Assembly (NCBI RefSeq): GCF_900109175.1
Contig: NZ_FNZE01000001.1
Coordinates: 62,001-126,000, forward strand
From: Pseudomonas linyingensis
GTDB lineage: Bacteria > Pseudomonadota > Gammaproteobacteria > Pseudomonadales > Pseudomonadaceae
Direction of reading: 5' to 3'
Length of the DNA stretch: 64,000 nucleotides
In this document: positions 44,649 through 55,456 of the stretch, in pieces
Numbering within the stretch: position 1 is the stretch's first letter
How the letters are laid out: the number at the start of each line of letters is the position of its first letter
Translations under genes and position numbers: made by a program
The notes under the pieces: generated by a model
What the model was told of the DNA's origin: nothing
The model's database searches: none
Seen by the model: the letters and a program-made list of their open reading frames with translations, nothing else

Positions 44649-44715
44649 CCGGTCCGCCCGGCGGTTGCTGCGCAGCCGCCGGGGTGACCACGGGGAAAAC
44701 GTGTTATCATGAGTC

Positions 44716-44738
44716 AGCCGGGATTTCCCGGCTTTTTT
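44716..44738 (+). terminator. Terminator after hflC
   Basis: Stem AGCCGGG/CCCGGCT with a short T-rich loop, followed by six T. It lies 68 bases past hflC and 16 before the DUF2065 gene, so it could act as an attenuator. Confidence 0.75.
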
Positions 44739-44753
44739 GCGTCTGCGGGAACC

Positions 44754-44939
44754 ATGTGGCAAGAACTTGGCATCGCTTTTTGTCTGCTGCTGGTACTGGA
44801 AGGCATTCTGCCGTTCCTCTGTCCGCGGCGCTGGCGCGAGGCTGTCATCAGTCTGGCCGGGCTGGAGGATCGCCAGCTGCGGCTGATCGGACTGGGCAGC
44901 ATGCTGCTGGGAACGGGCCTGCTGTACTGGCTACGTTGA
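44754..44939 (+). CDS. Small inner-membrane protein, DUF2065 (YjeT) family
   Basis: A 61-residue protein with two hydrophobic helices, ~5-20 ('[18 protein letters not shown]') and ~42-60 ('[17 protein letters not shown]'), joined by a short basic loop, as in the YjeT/DUF2065 family. It always sits between hflC and hisZ or purA in related genomes. The ATG at 44754 gives the family N-terminus; the codons before it overlap the terminator. Function unknown. Confidence 0.88.
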   Translation: MWQELGIAFCLLLVLEGILPFLCPRRWREAVISLAGLEDRQLRLIGLGSMLLGTGLLYWLR

Positions 44940-44971
44940 ACACCACGCCCGGCCGAAAGGGGAGAGGCAAT

Positions 44972-46159
44972 ATGGCAACGCTGGACCGCTGGCTGCTGCC
45001 GGACGGAATCGAAGAAGTGCTGCCGGCAGAGGCCGCACGCATAGAGACGGCTCGCCGTCAGGTGCTGGATCTGTTCCGCAACTGGGGCTACGAGCTCGTC
45101 ATCACTCCGCATGTCGAATACCTGGAGTCCCTGCTTACCGGGGCTGCGCAGGATCTCGACCTGCGCACCTTCAAGGTCACCGATCCGCTGTCCGGTCGGC
45201 AGATGGGCTTTCGCGCCGACATCACGCCACAGGTGGCGCGACTCGACGCCCATACCCATCGCCAGGAAGGACCGAGCCGCCTGTGCTACGCCGGCAGCGT
45301 GCTGCATGCGCGCCCGGCGGCGCTGTCCACCTCGCGCAGTCCGATCCAGATCGGCGCCGAGCTGTACGGCGATGCCAGCACGGCCAGCGATCGCGAGGTC
45401 ATCAGCCTTATGCTCGAGGTGCTGGAACTGGCGGGGGTGGCCGAAGTGCACATGGATCTCGGTCATGTCGGCATCTACCGCGGCCTGGCCCGCGCGGCCG
45501 GGCTGTCCGGCGAAACCGAACAGCAGTTGTTCGACGCCCTGCAGCGCAAGGCCATCGACGAGGTGGCGGCATTGACTGCGGCGCTGCCGGCCGAGCAGGC
45601 GGCCATGCTGCGCGCGCTGGCCGAGCTGTGTGGCGGCCGTGAAGTGCTGGCCGAGGCGCGCCAGCTGCTGGTGGCAGCCCCGGCCGATGTGCTGGCGGCG
45701 CTGGCCGAGCTGGAAGAGGTGGCCGGCGAGCTGAGCGCGCGCTACCCGGCGCTGCCGCTGTATTTCGATCTGGGCGAGCTGCGCGGCTATCACTACCACA
45801 CCGGCATGGTGTTCGCCGCCTTCGTGCCTGGCGTCGGCCAGTCCATCGCCCAGGGCGGGCGTTACGACGATATCGGCGCCGATTTCGGTCGCGCGCGTCC
45901 GGCCACCGGCTTCTCCACCGATCTGAAGGCCCTGGTGACGCTGGGGCAGGCCATCCAGGCTGCCGACCCGCGGGGTATCTGGGCGCCGCAGAGCGGTGAT
46001 GCACGGCTGTGGCAGACCGTGCTCGAGCTGCGTCGCAGCGGCCGTCGTGTGGTCCAGGCGCTGCCGGGGCAGACCCTGGCGGACGCCCGCGAGGCCGGCT
46101 GCGACAGCGAATTGCGTTTACAGGAGGGTGGCTGGCAGGTCTCGCCGCTGGCTTCCTGA
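44972..46159 (+). CDS. hisZ: ATP phosphoribosyltransferase regulatory subunit HisZ
   Basis: A 395-residue paralogue of histidyl-tRNA synthetase that lacks the tRNA-charging function and activates short-form HisG in histidine synthesis. Class II synthetase motif 2 is degenerate ('[15 protein letters not shown]') and motif 3-like '[11 protein letters not shown]' is present. It starts with '[18 protein letters not shown]', and a GGGAGAGG ribosome site supports the ATG at 44972. It lies 54 bases before purA, the usual pair. Confidence 0.95.
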   Translation: MATLDRWLLPDGIEEVLPAEAARIETARRQVLDLFRNWGYELVITPHVEYLESLLTGAAQDLDLRTFKVTDPLSGRQMGFRADITPQVARLDAHTHRQEGPSRLCYAGSVLHARPAALSTSRSPIQIGAELYGDASTASDREVISLMLEVLELAGVAEVHMDLGHVGIYRGLARAAGLSGETEQQLFDALQRKAIDEVAALTAALPAEQAAMLRALAELCGGREVLAEARQLLVAAPADVLAALAELEEVAGELSARYPALPLYFDLGELRGYHYHTGMVFAAFVPGVGQSIAQGGRYDDIGADFGRARPATGFSTDLKALVTLGQAIQAADPRGIWAPQSGDARLWQTVLELRRSGRRVVQALPGQTLADAREAGCDSELRLQEGGWQVSPLAS

Positions 46160-47509
<1,350 letters not shown>

Positions 47510-47523
47510 TCGCTGGTTGCCTG

Positions 47524-47554
47524 AAAAAGACCGCCTGCGGGCGGTCTTTTTTTT
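47524..47554 (+). terminator. Terminator of purA
   Basis: Stem AGACCGCC/GGCGGTCT with A-run before and eight T after, 15 bases past the purA stop. Confidence 0.92.
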
Positions 47555-47642
47555 GTCCTGAAGAAGCGCCCTGAAGAGCTGGCGAATGGTACCGGTCAGG
47601 CTCGGTCGAGGCCTGAAGAGGGTTGATGCTTTTCTGCAGGCG

Positions 47643-47674
47643 AAAAAAAACCGGATCCTAAGATCCGGTTTTTT
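47643..47674 (-). terminator. Terminator downstream of the tRNA-Leu genes
   Basis: Stem AACCGGATC/GATCCGGTT with A- and T-runs on either side; active in both directions, 6 bases past the minus-strand tRNA-Leu 3' end. Confidence 0.88.
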
Positions 47675-47679
47675 CGAAT

Positions 47680-47766
47680 TGGTGCCCAGAAGAAGACTCG
47701 AACTTCCACGGTGTTGCCACCACTGATACCTGAAACCAGCGCGTCTACCAATTCCGCCATCTGGGC
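47680..47766 (-). tRNA. tRNA-Leu (CAG), copy 1
   Basis: Eighty-seven bases with encoded CCA and a long variable arm, class II. Acceptor GCCCAGA/TCTGGGC pairs; the anticodon loop TTCAGGT gives CAG. It differs from copy 2 at position 7 and its partner. Confidence 0.95.
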
Positions 47767-47839
47767 GTGCCATTTTTGCCGTTACACGACGAAGCTGACT
47801 GCTTCTTGCTGCACATCTGCCGAAGCAGATGTTTAGAAT

Positions 47840-47926
47840 TGGTGCCCAGGAGAAGACTCGAACTTCCACGGTGTTGCCACCACTGATACCTGAAACCAGC
47901 GCGTCTACCAATTCCGCCACCTGGGC
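47840..47926 (-). tRNA. tRNA-Leu (CAG), copy 2
   Basis: Eighty-seven bases with encoded CCA, nearly identical to copy 1; acceptor GCCCAGG/CCTGGGC. It is first in the minus-strand transcript, 73 bases before copy 1, and follows a strong promoter. Confidence 0.95.
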
Positions 47927-47989
47927 TAATAGTGCGATGATTGCTCATCTGCTCTATCGTTACAGCGATCACTGCTGCTGTGGGCGCAA

Positions 47990-48018
47990 ACTATACGGGG
48001 GCTTCGGAAGCTTGTAAA
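47990..48018 (-). promoter_or_regulatory. Promoter of the tRNA-Leu pair
   Basis: On the minus strand: TTTACA, 17-base spacer, TATAGT, followed by a GC-rich stretch. It lies 64 bases upstream of tRNA-Leu copy 2. Confidence 0.8.
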
Positions 48019-48129
48019 CCCCTGATATGAAAAAATTTTATTGTGCCGACGAGGCTGCGCTAGGCGCCGCTTTCGCGCTTCAATATAGGCATGACCACGA
48101 GCAAGACAACCACAGGTAAAACCGGACAT

Positions 48130-50883
48130 ATGGCCGATGATTGGCAAACCCTCGATCCCGAGGCCGCCCGCGAAGCGGAAAAATACGCAAACCCCATCCC
48201 CAGTCGCGAGCTGATCCTGGCGCACCTGGCCGAGCGCGGTGCGCCGGCTTCCCGTGCCCAGTTGTTCGAAGAGCTGGGTCTGGCTGGCGAGGAGGCCGAG
48301 GAGGCCCTGCGCCGCCGGCTGCGTGCCATGGAGCGCGATGGCCAACTGATCTATACCCGTCGCGGCGCCTATGCCCCGGTGGACAAGCTGGACCTGATCC
48401 GCGGGCGCGTCAGCGGCCATCGCGACGGCTTCGGCTTCCTGATTCCCGACGACGGCAGCGACGACCTCTTCCTCAGTCCGGCGCAGATGCGCCTGGTGTT
48501 CGACGGCGACCGTGCGCTGGCACGGGTCTCTGGTCTCGATCGGCGCGGGCGTCGAGAAGGCGCGCTGGTCGAGGTGCTCGAGCGCGCCCATGAAACGCTG
48601 GTTGGCCGTTTCTTCGAGGAAAGCGGCATTTCCATGGTGGTGGCTGACAATCCGAAGATCCAGCAGCAGGTGCTGGTCCTGCCGGGCAAGCAGGGTGCGG
48701 CGCACCACGGCCAGTTCGTCCAGGTGCGCATCGATGTGTGGCCGACGGTGTTCCGTCAGGCCCAGGGTGAAGTGGTCGAGGTGCTCGGCGACTACATGGC
48801 GCCCGGCATGGAGATCGAGGTCGCCATGCGCAGCTACGACCTGCCCCACGAGTGGCCGCAGGCGCTGCTCGCCGAGGCGAAGAAGCTCAAGCCCGAAGTG
48901 GAGGAGAAGGACAAGCACAAGCGCGTCGATCTGCGCGAGCTGCCCTTCGTCACCATCGATGGCGAGGATGCCCGCGACTTCGATGACGCGGTGTATGCCG
49001 AGGCGGTCAAGGGGGCCGGCTGGCGCCTGTTCGTCGCCATCGCCGACGTATCGCACTATGTGAAGGTTGGTTCGGCGCTGGACGAGGAGGCGGTCAAGCG
49101 CGGCAACTCGGTGTATTTCCCCGAGCGGGTGATCCCGATGCTGCCCGAGGAGCTGTCCAACGGCCTGTGCTCGCTGAATCCGCTGGTCGATCGCCTGGCC
49201 ATGGTCTGCGAGATGACCGTGTCGAAGAGCGGCGAGCTGACCGGCTACCAGTTCTACGAGGCGGTGATCCACTCCCATGCGCGACTGACCTACACCAAGG
49301 TCAGCCAGCTGCTGGAGAAGCCCAACTCCACCGAAGCCAAGTACCTGCGCCAGCAGATGCCGCACCTGGTGCCGCACCTGCGTCAGCTGTATGCGCTATA
49401 CAAGTCACTGCTGGCGGCACGCCAGGTGCGCGGCGCCATCGACTTCGAGACCCAGGAGACGCGCATCGTCTTCGGCGCCGACCGCAAGATCACCGAGATC
49501 CGCCCGACCCAGCGCAACGATGCGCACCGGTTGATCGAGGAGTGCATGCTCTGCGCCAACGTCGCCACCGCGCGCTTCCTCATGGAGCACGAGGTGCCGG
49601 CGCTGTACCGGGTGCACGACGGCCCGCCGGCGGAGAAGCTGGAAAAGCTGCGCAGCTTCCTCGGCGAGCTGGGGCTGACCCTGTACCGCGGCAAGGGCGA
49701 GCCGACGCCCAAGGACTACCTGAACCTGCTCGAGGCGGTGCGCGAGCGTCCGGACCAGCACCTGATCCAGACGGTCATGCTGCGCTCGCTGAGTCAGGCG
49801 GTGTACAGCCCGGACAATGCCGGCCACTTCGGCCTCAACTACGAGGCCTACACCCACTTCACCTCGCCGATCCGCCGCTATCCGGACCTGCTGGTGCACC
49901 GGGCGATCCGCAGCGTGATCCGCTCCAAGCGCACTTCCGACAAGGTGCGCCGGGTCGGGGCGGCGAGCATGCCCAAGGCGCGCATCTATCCGTACGACGA
50001 GGGTCGTCTGGAGCAGCTCGGCGAGCAGTGCTCGATGACCGAGCGGCGCGCCGACGAGGCGACCCGCGACGTGGTCAACTGGCTGAAGTGCGAGTACATG
50101 CGCGAGCACGTCGGCGAGACCTTCCCCGGGGTGATTACCGCGGTCACCGGTTTCGGTCTGTTCGTCGAGCTGACCGACATCTACGTCGAGGGGCTGGTGC
50201 ACGTGACCGCGCTGCCGGGTGACTACTACCACTTCGATCCGGTCCATCACCGCCTGAGTGGCGAGCGCTCCGGGCGCAGCTATCGGCTGGGCGACACCAT
50301 CGAGGTGCTGGTGGCGCGGGTCGATCTGGACGAGCGCAAGATCGACTTCGAAGTCGCCGGCGCCGTCCCGGCTGCCGCGCCAGCGCGCCAGCGCGAGGGC
50401 GGCAAGTCGGCTGCGGGCAAGGGCGGCTCGGGCAAGGCCCGGGCAGGCAAGACCAAGACGGGCGGACGCAAGTCCGACACCCGCCAGGCGGATGCATCGC
50501 GGGCGAGCGAGGCGCCGGTGGAGCCGGTGTCGCGCACTCGGGCGGGCAAGACCGGGCGGGTGCAGGCCCTGCCGGAAGTGGCCCCGCAGCTGCTGGAGCA
50601 GGCCGACATGCTGCTGGGCAATACCGAGGTGGAAAAGAGTCGCGCGCTGAAGAAAAAGCTGCTCGACGAATCGCGGGCACCGGCGAAGGCGGCCAAGGAA
50701 GGCAAGGGCGGCAAGGCCAAGGCGGTCGGCGCCAGCAAGGCGGCAGGCAAGAAGGTCACCCACCGCCCGGTGAAGATTGCCAAGCCGAGCAAGGCCGGCA
50801 AGGTGGTCGGGGCAACCGACAAGACGCCCGCGGCGGATGCGCCGGGCGGGCGAGCCATACGTAAACGCAAGGTCAAAGAATGA
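48130..50883 (+). CDS. rnr: Exoribonuclease RNase R
   Basis: A 917-residue 3'-5' exoribonuclease that degrades structured RNA. An N-terminal winged-helix/cold-shock part ('[21 protein letters not shown]') leads to the RNB catalytic domain with Asp-rich '[16 protein letters not shown]' near residue 280, then an S1 domain ('[15 protein letters not shown]') and a ~190-residue tail rich in Lys, Ala and Gly. The tail makes it ~100 residues longer than E. coli RNase R. The ATG at 48130 fits homologues (MAD.WQ.LDPEAA); an in-frame ATG at 48091 is possible. Its stop overlaps rlmB by 4 bases. Confidence 0.96.
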   Translation: MADDWQTLDPEAAREAEKYANPIPSRELILAHLAERGAPASRAQLFEELGLAGEEAEEALRRRLRAMERDGQLIYTRRGAYAPVDKLDLIRGRVSGHRDGFGFLIPDDGSDDLFLSPAQMRLVFDGDRALARVSGLDRRGRREGALVEVLERAHETLVGRFFEESGISMVVADNPKIQQQVLVLPGKQGAAHHGQFVQVRIDVWPTVFRQAQGEVVEVLGDYMAPGMEIEVAMRSYDLPHEWPQALLAEAKKLKPEVEEKDKHKRVDLRELPFVTIDGEDARDFDDAVYAEAVKGAGWRLFVAIADVSHYVKVGSALDEEAVKRGNSVYFPERVIPMLPEELSNGLCSLNPLVDRLAMVCEMTVSKSGELTGYQFYEAVIHSHARLTYTKVSQLLEKPNSTEAKYLRQQMPHLVPHLRQLYALYKSLLAARQVRGAIDFETQETRIVFGADRKITEIRPTQRNDAHRLIEECMLCANVATARFLMEHEVPALYRVHDGPPAEKLEKLRSFLGELGLTLYRGKGEPTPKDYLNLLEAVRERPDQHLIQTVMLRSLSQAVYSPDNAGHFGLNYEAYTHFTSPIRRYPDLLVHRAIRSVIRSKRTSDKVRRVGAASMPKARIYPYDEGRLEQLGEQCSMTERRADEATRDVVNWLKCEYMREHVGETFPGVITAVTGFGLFVELTDIYVEGLVHVTALPGDYYHFDPVHHRLSGERSGRSYRLGDTIEVLVARVDLDERKIDFEVAGAVPAAAPARQREGGKSAAGKGGSGKARAGKTKTGGRKSDTRQADASRASEAPVEPVSRTRAGKTGRVQALPEVAPQLLEQADMLLGNTEVEKSRALKKKLLDESRAPAKAAKEGKGGKAKAVGASKAAGKKVTHRPVKIAKPSKAGKVVGATDKTPAADAPGGRAIRKRKVKE

Positions 50884-51632
50884 GTCAGTGGGAACGGGTT
50901 TACGGCGTGCATGCCGTGGAGGCATTGCTGCGCCATCATCCCAAGCGGGTCAAGCAGCTGTGGCTGGCCGAGGGTCGCCAGGATCCGCGTGTGCAGGCGC
51001 TGGTGCAGCTGGCCGGGGCGGCGCGCGTGCCGGTCGGCCAGCGCGAGCGGCGCGAGCTGGACGAATGGGCCGAAGGCGTGCACCAGGGCGTGGTCGCCGA
51101 GGTCAGTCCCAGCCAAGTGTGGGGCGAGAACTTCCTCGAGGAGCTGCTGGCGCGCAAGGAGTCGGTGCCGCTGCTGCTGGTGCTCGACGGGGTGACCGAT
51201 CCGCACAACCTCGGCGCCTGCCTGCGCACCGCCGATGCCGCCGGCGTGCAGGCGGTGATCGTGCCCAGGGATAAGTCGGCCACCCTCAACGCCACGGTAC
51301 GCAAGGTCGCCTGTGGCGCTGCCGAAGTGATTCCGCTGGTGGCGGTGACCAACCTGGCGCGCACCCTGGAGAAGCTGCAGCAGCAGGGGCTGTGGATCGT
51401 CGGCACCGCCGGCGAGGCGACCCAGGAAATCTATGATCTCGACCTGCGCGGGCCGACCGTGCTGGTGATGGGCGCCGAGGGCAGTGGCATGCGCCGGCTG
51501 ACCCGCGAGCACTGCGACTACCTGGCAAAGCTGCCGATGGGCGGCAGCGTCAGCAGTCTCAACGTCTCGGTGGCTACCGGCGTCTGCCTGTTCGAGGCTG
51601 TGCGTCAGCGCCGGCCGTCCACCGGCGCCTGA
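50880..51632 (+). CDS. rlmB: 23S rRNA 2'-O-ribose methyltransferase RlmB (Gm2251)
   Basis: A 250-residue SpoU-family methyltransferase. The N-terminal substrate-binding domain begins '[16 protein letters not shown]'. The knotted SAM domain has motif 1 '[16 protein letters not shown]', motif 2 '[14 protein letters not shown]' and motif 3 '[18 protein letters not shown]'. It is coupled to rnr by an ATGA overlap. Confidence 0.96.
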   Translation: MSQWERVYGVHAVEALLRHHPKRVKQLWLAEGRQDPRVQALVQLAGAARVPVGQRERRELDEWAEGVHQGVVAEVSPSQVWGENFLEELLARKESVPLLLVLDGVTDPHNLGACLRTADAAGVQAVIVPRDKSATLNATVRKVACGAAEVIPLVAVTNLARTLEKLQQQGLWIVGTAGEATQEIYDLDLRGPTVLVMGAEGSGMRRLTREHCDYLAKLPMGGSVSSLNVSVATGVCLFEAVRQRRPSTGA

Positions 51633-51649
51633 ATCGCGCCCCGCATCGC

Positions 51650-51678
51650 TTGCGGGGCGCCGCCGCCCTCCGTACAAT
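51650..51678 (+). promoter_or_regulatory. Promoter of the rpsF operon
   Basis: TTGCGG (51650-51655), 17-base spacer, TACAAT (51673-51678). The -35 is embedded in a 9-bp hairpin (GCGCCCCGC/GCGGGGCGC, 51636-51660) at the end of rlmB. Confidence 0.7.
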
Positions 51679-51750
51679 GCCACCCCTTGTCGTTCTGGCA
51701 GGCGCATGCGCGCCCGCGGCCGGCAAGCACATACGAAACATTCACTCCTT

Positions 51751-51773
51751 GCCTGACCGCTCTGGCGGCAGGC
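51751..51773 (+). promoter_or_regulatory. Candidate S6:S18-binding leader hairpin of rpsF
   Basis: A stem-loop GCCTG-A-CCG…CGG-CAGGC 23 bases before the rpsF start, with a CCG trinucleotide next to a bulged A. A hairpin with a conserved CCG in rpsF leaders is known to bind the S6:S18 complex for feedback control. The fit is by eye only. Confidence 0.4.
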
Positions 51774-51795
51774 TGCATAACCGTAAGGAGCATTT

Positions 51796-52206
51796 ATGCG
51801 TCATTACGAAATCGTCTTCCTGGTTCACCCGGATCAGAGTGAGCAGGTTGGCGGTATGGTCGAGCGTTACACCAAGACCATCGAAGAAGACGGCGGCAAG
51901 ATCCACCGTCTGGAAGACTGGGGTCGTCGTCAGCTGGCCTACGCCATCGACAACGTCCACAAGGCTCACTACGTGCTGATGAACGTCGAGTGCAGCGGCG
52001 CTGCCCTGGCCGAGCTGGAAGACAACTTCCGCTACAACGACGCCGTGATCCGCAACCTGGTCATCCGTCGCGACGAAGCCGTGACCGAACAGTCCGAGAT
52101 GCTCAAGGCCGAAGAAAGCCGCAACGAGCGCCGCGAGCGTCGTGACCGCAGCGACAGCGCCGAAGGCGCCGCTGAAGGCAGCGACGGCGACAGCGCCGAC
52201 GAGTAA
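51796..52206 (+). CDS. rpsF: 30S ribosomal protein S6
   Basis: A 136-residue ribosomal protein. It begins '[20 protein letters not shown]' and contains '[20 protein letters not shown]', the S6 signature. The C-terminal ~35 residues are an acidic/Arg-Ser-rich tail ('EERRER'-like, then Asp/Ser/Gly), the site of glutamate addition by RimK in some species. S6 forms a heterodimer with S18, encoded next. Confidence 0.98.
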   Translation: MRHYEIVFLVHPDQSEQVGGMVERYTKTIEEDGGKIHRLEDWGRRQLAYAIDNVHKAHYVLMNVECSGAALAELEDNFRYNDAVIRNLVIRRDEAVTEQSEMLKAEESRNERRERRDRSDSAEGAAEGSDGDSADE

Positions 52207-52237
52207 TCTTCGTAACCAGTTTTGAGGAGCCACTTTC

Positions 52238-52468
52238 ATGGCACGTTTTTTCCGTCGTCGCAAGTTCTGCCGTTTCACCGCTGAAGGTGTTCTGGAGATC
52301 GATTACAAGGATCTCAACACCCTGAAGGCCTACGTTTCCGAAACCGGCAAGATCGTTCCGAGCCGTATCACCGGTACCAAAGCCAAGTATCAGCGTCAGC
52401 TGGCTACCGCTATCAAGCGCGCCCGCTACCTGGCCCTGCTGCCCTACACCGACAGCCACGGCCGTTAA
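52238..52468 (+). CDS. rpsR: 30S ribosomal protein S18
   Basis: A 76-residue ribosomal protein starting '[18 protein letters not shown]' with the family core '[19 protein letters not shown]' and '[18 protein letters not shown]'-type C-terminus. It contacts S6 in the 30S platform. It lies 31 bases after rpsF with a GAGGAG ribosome site. Confidence 0.98.
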   Translation: MARFFRRRKFCRFTAEGVLEIDYKDLNTLKAYVSETGKIVPSRITGTKAKYQRQLATAIKRARYLALLPYTDSHGR

Positions 52469-52502
52469 GGCCCGGCCGTCGACAGGTCAACGGACGCAAT
52501 AG

Positions 52503-53396
52503 ATGCGGGCACTGGCTGACTTCGTCATGCGCGGACGCCTGCAGGCCACCTTCGCGGTGGTCATCGCGGCGGCGCTGCCCCTGCTGTTCTGGGTGAGCGC
52601 GGCCGCCGGCTCGCTGGTGGTGCTGCGCCGCGGTCTCCACGATGCCCTGGGCATCGTGGCCTGGGCGCTGCTGCCGACCCTGCTGTGGTGGCACTTCGGC
52701 GAGCCGCGGCCGCTGCTGGTGCTGTTCGGCACGCTGGTCCTGGCCCTGGTGTTGCGTGCCAGCGTCTCCTGGACGCGGGTGCTGCTGGCCAGCGTGCTGC
52801 TCGGTGTGCTGTATGGCGTGATCATCGATGCCGTATTCGGCGAGACGGTCAAGCGCAACGCCGCCGAGCTGCTCGAGCTGATGCCGCAGATGCTGGGCGA
52901 GGCCTACCAGCAGATGAGTGCGGACGAGAAGGCGCGGGTCGGCAATCTGCTGACGCCGGTGCTGACCGGCCTGATGGCTGCCCTGTTGCAGCTGCTCAGT
53001 CTGCTCAGCCTGCTGCTGGGACGTTACTGGCAGGCGCTGCTGTACAACCCGGGTGGTTTTGCCCGCGAGTTTCGCGCGGTACGACTTCCGGCGCCGATCG
53101 CCGTGGTTCTGCTGGTGGGAATCTTCCTGCTGCCGGGTCTGGGCATCGAGCTGGCCATGCTGACGCCGCTGTGCAGCGTGCCGCTGGCGTTTGCCGGGGT
53201 GGCCCTGCTGCACGGGCTGGTGGCTCAGCAGCGCTTGGGGCGTTTCTGGCTGGTGGGGCTGTACGTCTCGCTGCTGTTGTTCATGCAGCTGGTGTATCCG
53301 TTGTTGGTCGTGTTGGCCGTAGTCGACAGTCTGTTTGATTTCCGTGGGCGTGCTGCGCGCGATGGTGCGAGTGGTCCCACGGACGGTGAAGGTTAA
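52503..53396 (+). CDS. Integral membrane protein, DUF2232 (YybS-like)
   Basis: A 297-residue protein with about eight hydrophobic segments (for example 'FAVVIAAALPLLFWVSAAAG', 'LLQLLSLLSLLLGRYWQALL', 'VVLLVGIFLLPGLGIELAML' each split by charged loops). It matches the DUF2232/YybS family that sits between rpsR and rplI in Pseudomonas. It may affect cell-envelope or stress functions, but the biochemical role is unknown. It is 34 bases after rpsR and 21 before rplI. Confidence 0.85.
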   Translation: MRALADFVMRGRLQATFAVVIAAALPLLFWVSAAAGSLVVLRRGLHDALGIVAWALLPTLLWWHFGEPRPLLVLFGTLVLALVLRASVSWTRVLLASVLLGVLYGVIIDAVFGETVKRNAAELLELMPQMLGEAYQQMSADEKARVGNLLTPVLTGLMAALLQLLSLLSLLLGRYWQALLYNPGGFAREFRAVRLPAPIAVVLLVGIFLLPGLGIELAMLTPLCSVPLAFAGVALLHGLVAQQRLGRFWLVGLYVSLLLFMQLVYPLLVVLAVVDSLFDFRGRAARDGASGPTDGEG

Positions 53397-53417
53397 AAGT
53401 TAAGAGGTTAGAGCCAA

Positions 53418-53864
53418 ATGGAAATCATCCTGCTGGAAAAAATCGCCAACCTGGGCAACCTGGGCGACAAGGTGAACGTCAAGGCCGGTTACGGCCGTAA
53501 CTTCCTGCTGCCGCAGGGCAAGGCCACCGTGGCCAGCGCCGAGAACGTCGCTGCCTTCGAAGCCCGCCGTGCCGAGCTGGAACAGCTGGCTGCCGAGAAG
53601 AAGGCCTACGCCGAATCCCGCGCTGCCGAGCTGGCCGAACTGGAAGTCACCATCACCGCCACCGCTGGCGATGAAGGCAAGCTGTTCGGTTCCATCGGTA
53701 CCCACGACATCGCCGACGCCCTGACCGCCTCCGGCGTGGAAGTGGCCAAGAGCGAAGTCCGCCTGCCCAACGGTACCATCCGTCAGGTCGGCGAATACGA
53801 CGTGGCCGTGCACCTGCACAGCGACGTCGAAGCCACCGTTCGCGTGGTGGTGGTGGCTGCCTGA
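53418..53864 (+). CDS. rplI: 50S ribosomal protein L9
   Basis: A 148-residue ribosomal protein starting '[20 protein letters not shown]' with '[17 protein letters not shown]', the L9 N-terminal RNA-binding signature, then a long helix (~45-75) and a C-terminal domain. It stabilises the L1 stalk base region and limits frameshifting. It ends the rpsF–rpsR–DUF2232–rplI operon. Confidence 0.98.
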   Translation: MEIILLEKIANLGNLGDKVNVKAGYGRNFLLPQGKATVASAENVAAFEARRAELEQLAAEKKAYAESRAAELAELEVTITATAGDEGKLFGSIGTHDIADALTASGVEVAKSEVRLPNGTIRQVGEYDVAVHLHSDVEATVRVVVVAA

Positions 53865-53912
53865 GGCACCCACCCAGCGCCCGTGCATCGATGATGCCGG
53901 GCGGTTAACATC

Positions 53913-53952
53913 GGGCACGTCCTGCGTCTTCGCAGGCGTGCCCTTTGTCTTT
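53913..53952 (+). terminator. Terminator after rplI
   Basis: Stem GGGCACG-(T)-CCTGCG / CGCAGG-CGTGCCC, 13 bp with a single bulged T and a TCTT loop, followed by TTTGTCTTT. It separates the ribosomal operon from dnaB. Confidence 0.88.
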
Positions 53953-53977
53953 CTGCAGCACAGAACATCGCGAGCCC

Positions 53978-55372
53978 ATGAACGAAATCAGCGTCCCCGA
54001 ACAGTACGATCTGGAAACCGCCGCCCTCAAGGTGCCGCCGCATTCCATCGAGGCCGAGCAGGCCGTGATCGGTGGCCTGATGCTGGACAACAATGCCTGG
54101 GAACGGGTGCTGGATCTGGTCTCCGATGGCGACTTCTATCGCCACGATCATCGGCTGATCTTCCGTGCCATCTACAAGCTGGCCGAACGCAACCAGCCGT
54201 TCGACGTGGTCACCCTGTCCGAGCAGCTGGACAAGGAAGGGCAGCTGGCCCAGACCGGTGGTCTGGCCTATCTCGGCGAGCTGGCCAAGAACACCCCCTC
54301 GGTGGCCAACATCAAGGCCTACGCGCAGATCATCCGCGAGCGCGCCACCCTGCGTCAGCTGATCGGCATCAGCAACGAGATCGGCGACAGCGCCTACAAC
54401 CCGCAGGGGCGTGGCGCCGACGAGGTGCTCGACGAGGCCGAGCGCAAGATCTTCCAGATCGCCGAGGCGCGGCCGAAGAGTGGCGGCCCGGTTGGCCTCA
54501 ACGAGCTGCTGACCAAGGCCATCGACCGCATCGACACCCTGTTCAACACCCACGAGGCGATCACCGGCATCTCCACCGGCTTCGCCGACCTGGACGACAA
54601 GACCAGCGGTCTGCAGCCCGGCGACCTGATCATCGTTGCCGGCCGTCCGTCGATGGGCAAGACCACCTTCGCCATGAACCTGGTGGAGAACGCCGTGCTG
54701 CGCAGCGACAAGGCGGTGATGGTCTACTCGCTGGAGATGCCCGGCGAGTCGCTGGTGATGCGTATGCTGTCCTCGCTAGGGCGCATCGATCAGACCAAGG
54801 TGCGCTCCGGGCGCCTCGACGACGACGACTGGCCGCGGCTGACCTCGGCGGTCAACCTGCTCAACGAGCGCAAGTTGTTCATCGACGACACCGCCGGGAT
54901 CACTCCTTCGGAAATGCGCGCGCGCACCCGCCGCCTGGTGCGCGAGCACGGCGATCTGGCGATGATCATGGTCGACTACCTGCAGCTGATGCAGATCGGC
55001 GGTGGGGGCGGCGAGAACCGCACCAACGAGATCTCCGAGATCTCCCGCTCGCTGAAGGGCCTGGCCAAGGAATTCAACTGCCCGGTGATTGCGCTCTCGC
55101 AGCTCAACCGCTCGTTGGAGCAGCGGCCGAACAAGCGTCCGATCAACTCCGACCTGCGCGAGTCGGGCGCCATCGAGCAGGACGCCGACGTGATCATGTT
55201 CGTTTACCGCGACGAGGTCTATCACCCGGAAACAGAGCACAAGGGCGTCGCCGAAATCATCATCGGCAAGCAGCGGAACGGCCCGATCGGTACCGTGCGT
55301 CTGGCCTTCCTCGGCAAGTACACGCGCTTCGAGAACCTGGCGCCGGGGATGTACAACTTCGAGGACGAATGA
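53978..55372 (+). CDS. dnaB: Replicative DNA helicase DnaB
   Basis: A 464-residue hexameric helicase that opens the fork ahead of Pol III. The N-terminal domain (~20-125; 'PHSIEAEQAVIGGLMLDN') binds DnaG primase; the RecA-like domain has Walker A 'AGRPSMGKTTFAM' near residue 228 and 'VDYLQLMQIGG' as Walker B. No intein is present. The ATG at 53978 gives the family start. Confidence 0.98.
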   Translation: MNEISVPEQYDLETAALKVPPHSIEAEQAVIGGLMLDNNAWERVLDLVSDGDFYRHDHRLIFRAIYKLAERNQPFDVVTLSEQLDKEGQLAQTGGLAYLGELAKNTPSVANIKAYAQIIRERATLRQLIGISNEIGDSAYNPQGRGADEVLDEAERKIFQIAEARPKSGGPVGLNELLTKAIDRIDTLFNTHEAITGISTGFADLDDKTSGLQPGDLIIVAGRPSMGKTTFAMNLVENAVLRSDKAVMVYSLEMPGESLVMRMLSSLGRIDQTKVRSGRLDDDDWPRLTSAVNLLNERKLFIDDTAGITPSEMRARTRRLVREHGDLAMIMVDYLQLMQIGGGGGENRTNEISEISRSLKGLAKEFNCPVIALSQLNRSLEQRPNKRPINSDLRESGAIEQDADVIMFVYRDEVYHPETEHKGVAEIIIGKQRNGPIGTVRLAFLGKYTRFENLAPGMYNFEDE

Positions 55373-55401
55373 CCGCGAAGCCATAGCCGGATCAAGGAAA
55401 G

Positions 55402-55436
55402 CGGGCGCCCAGCGGGTAAGATGGGCGCCCGTTTTC
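55402..55436 (+). terminator. Terminator of dnaB
   Basis: Stem CGGGCGCCCA/TGGGCGCCCG (55402-55411, 55422-55431) followed by TTTT, 30 bases past the dnaB stop and 21 before alr. Confidence 0.8.
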
Positions 55437-55456
55437 CGTTTCGAGGCCGAACCGTC

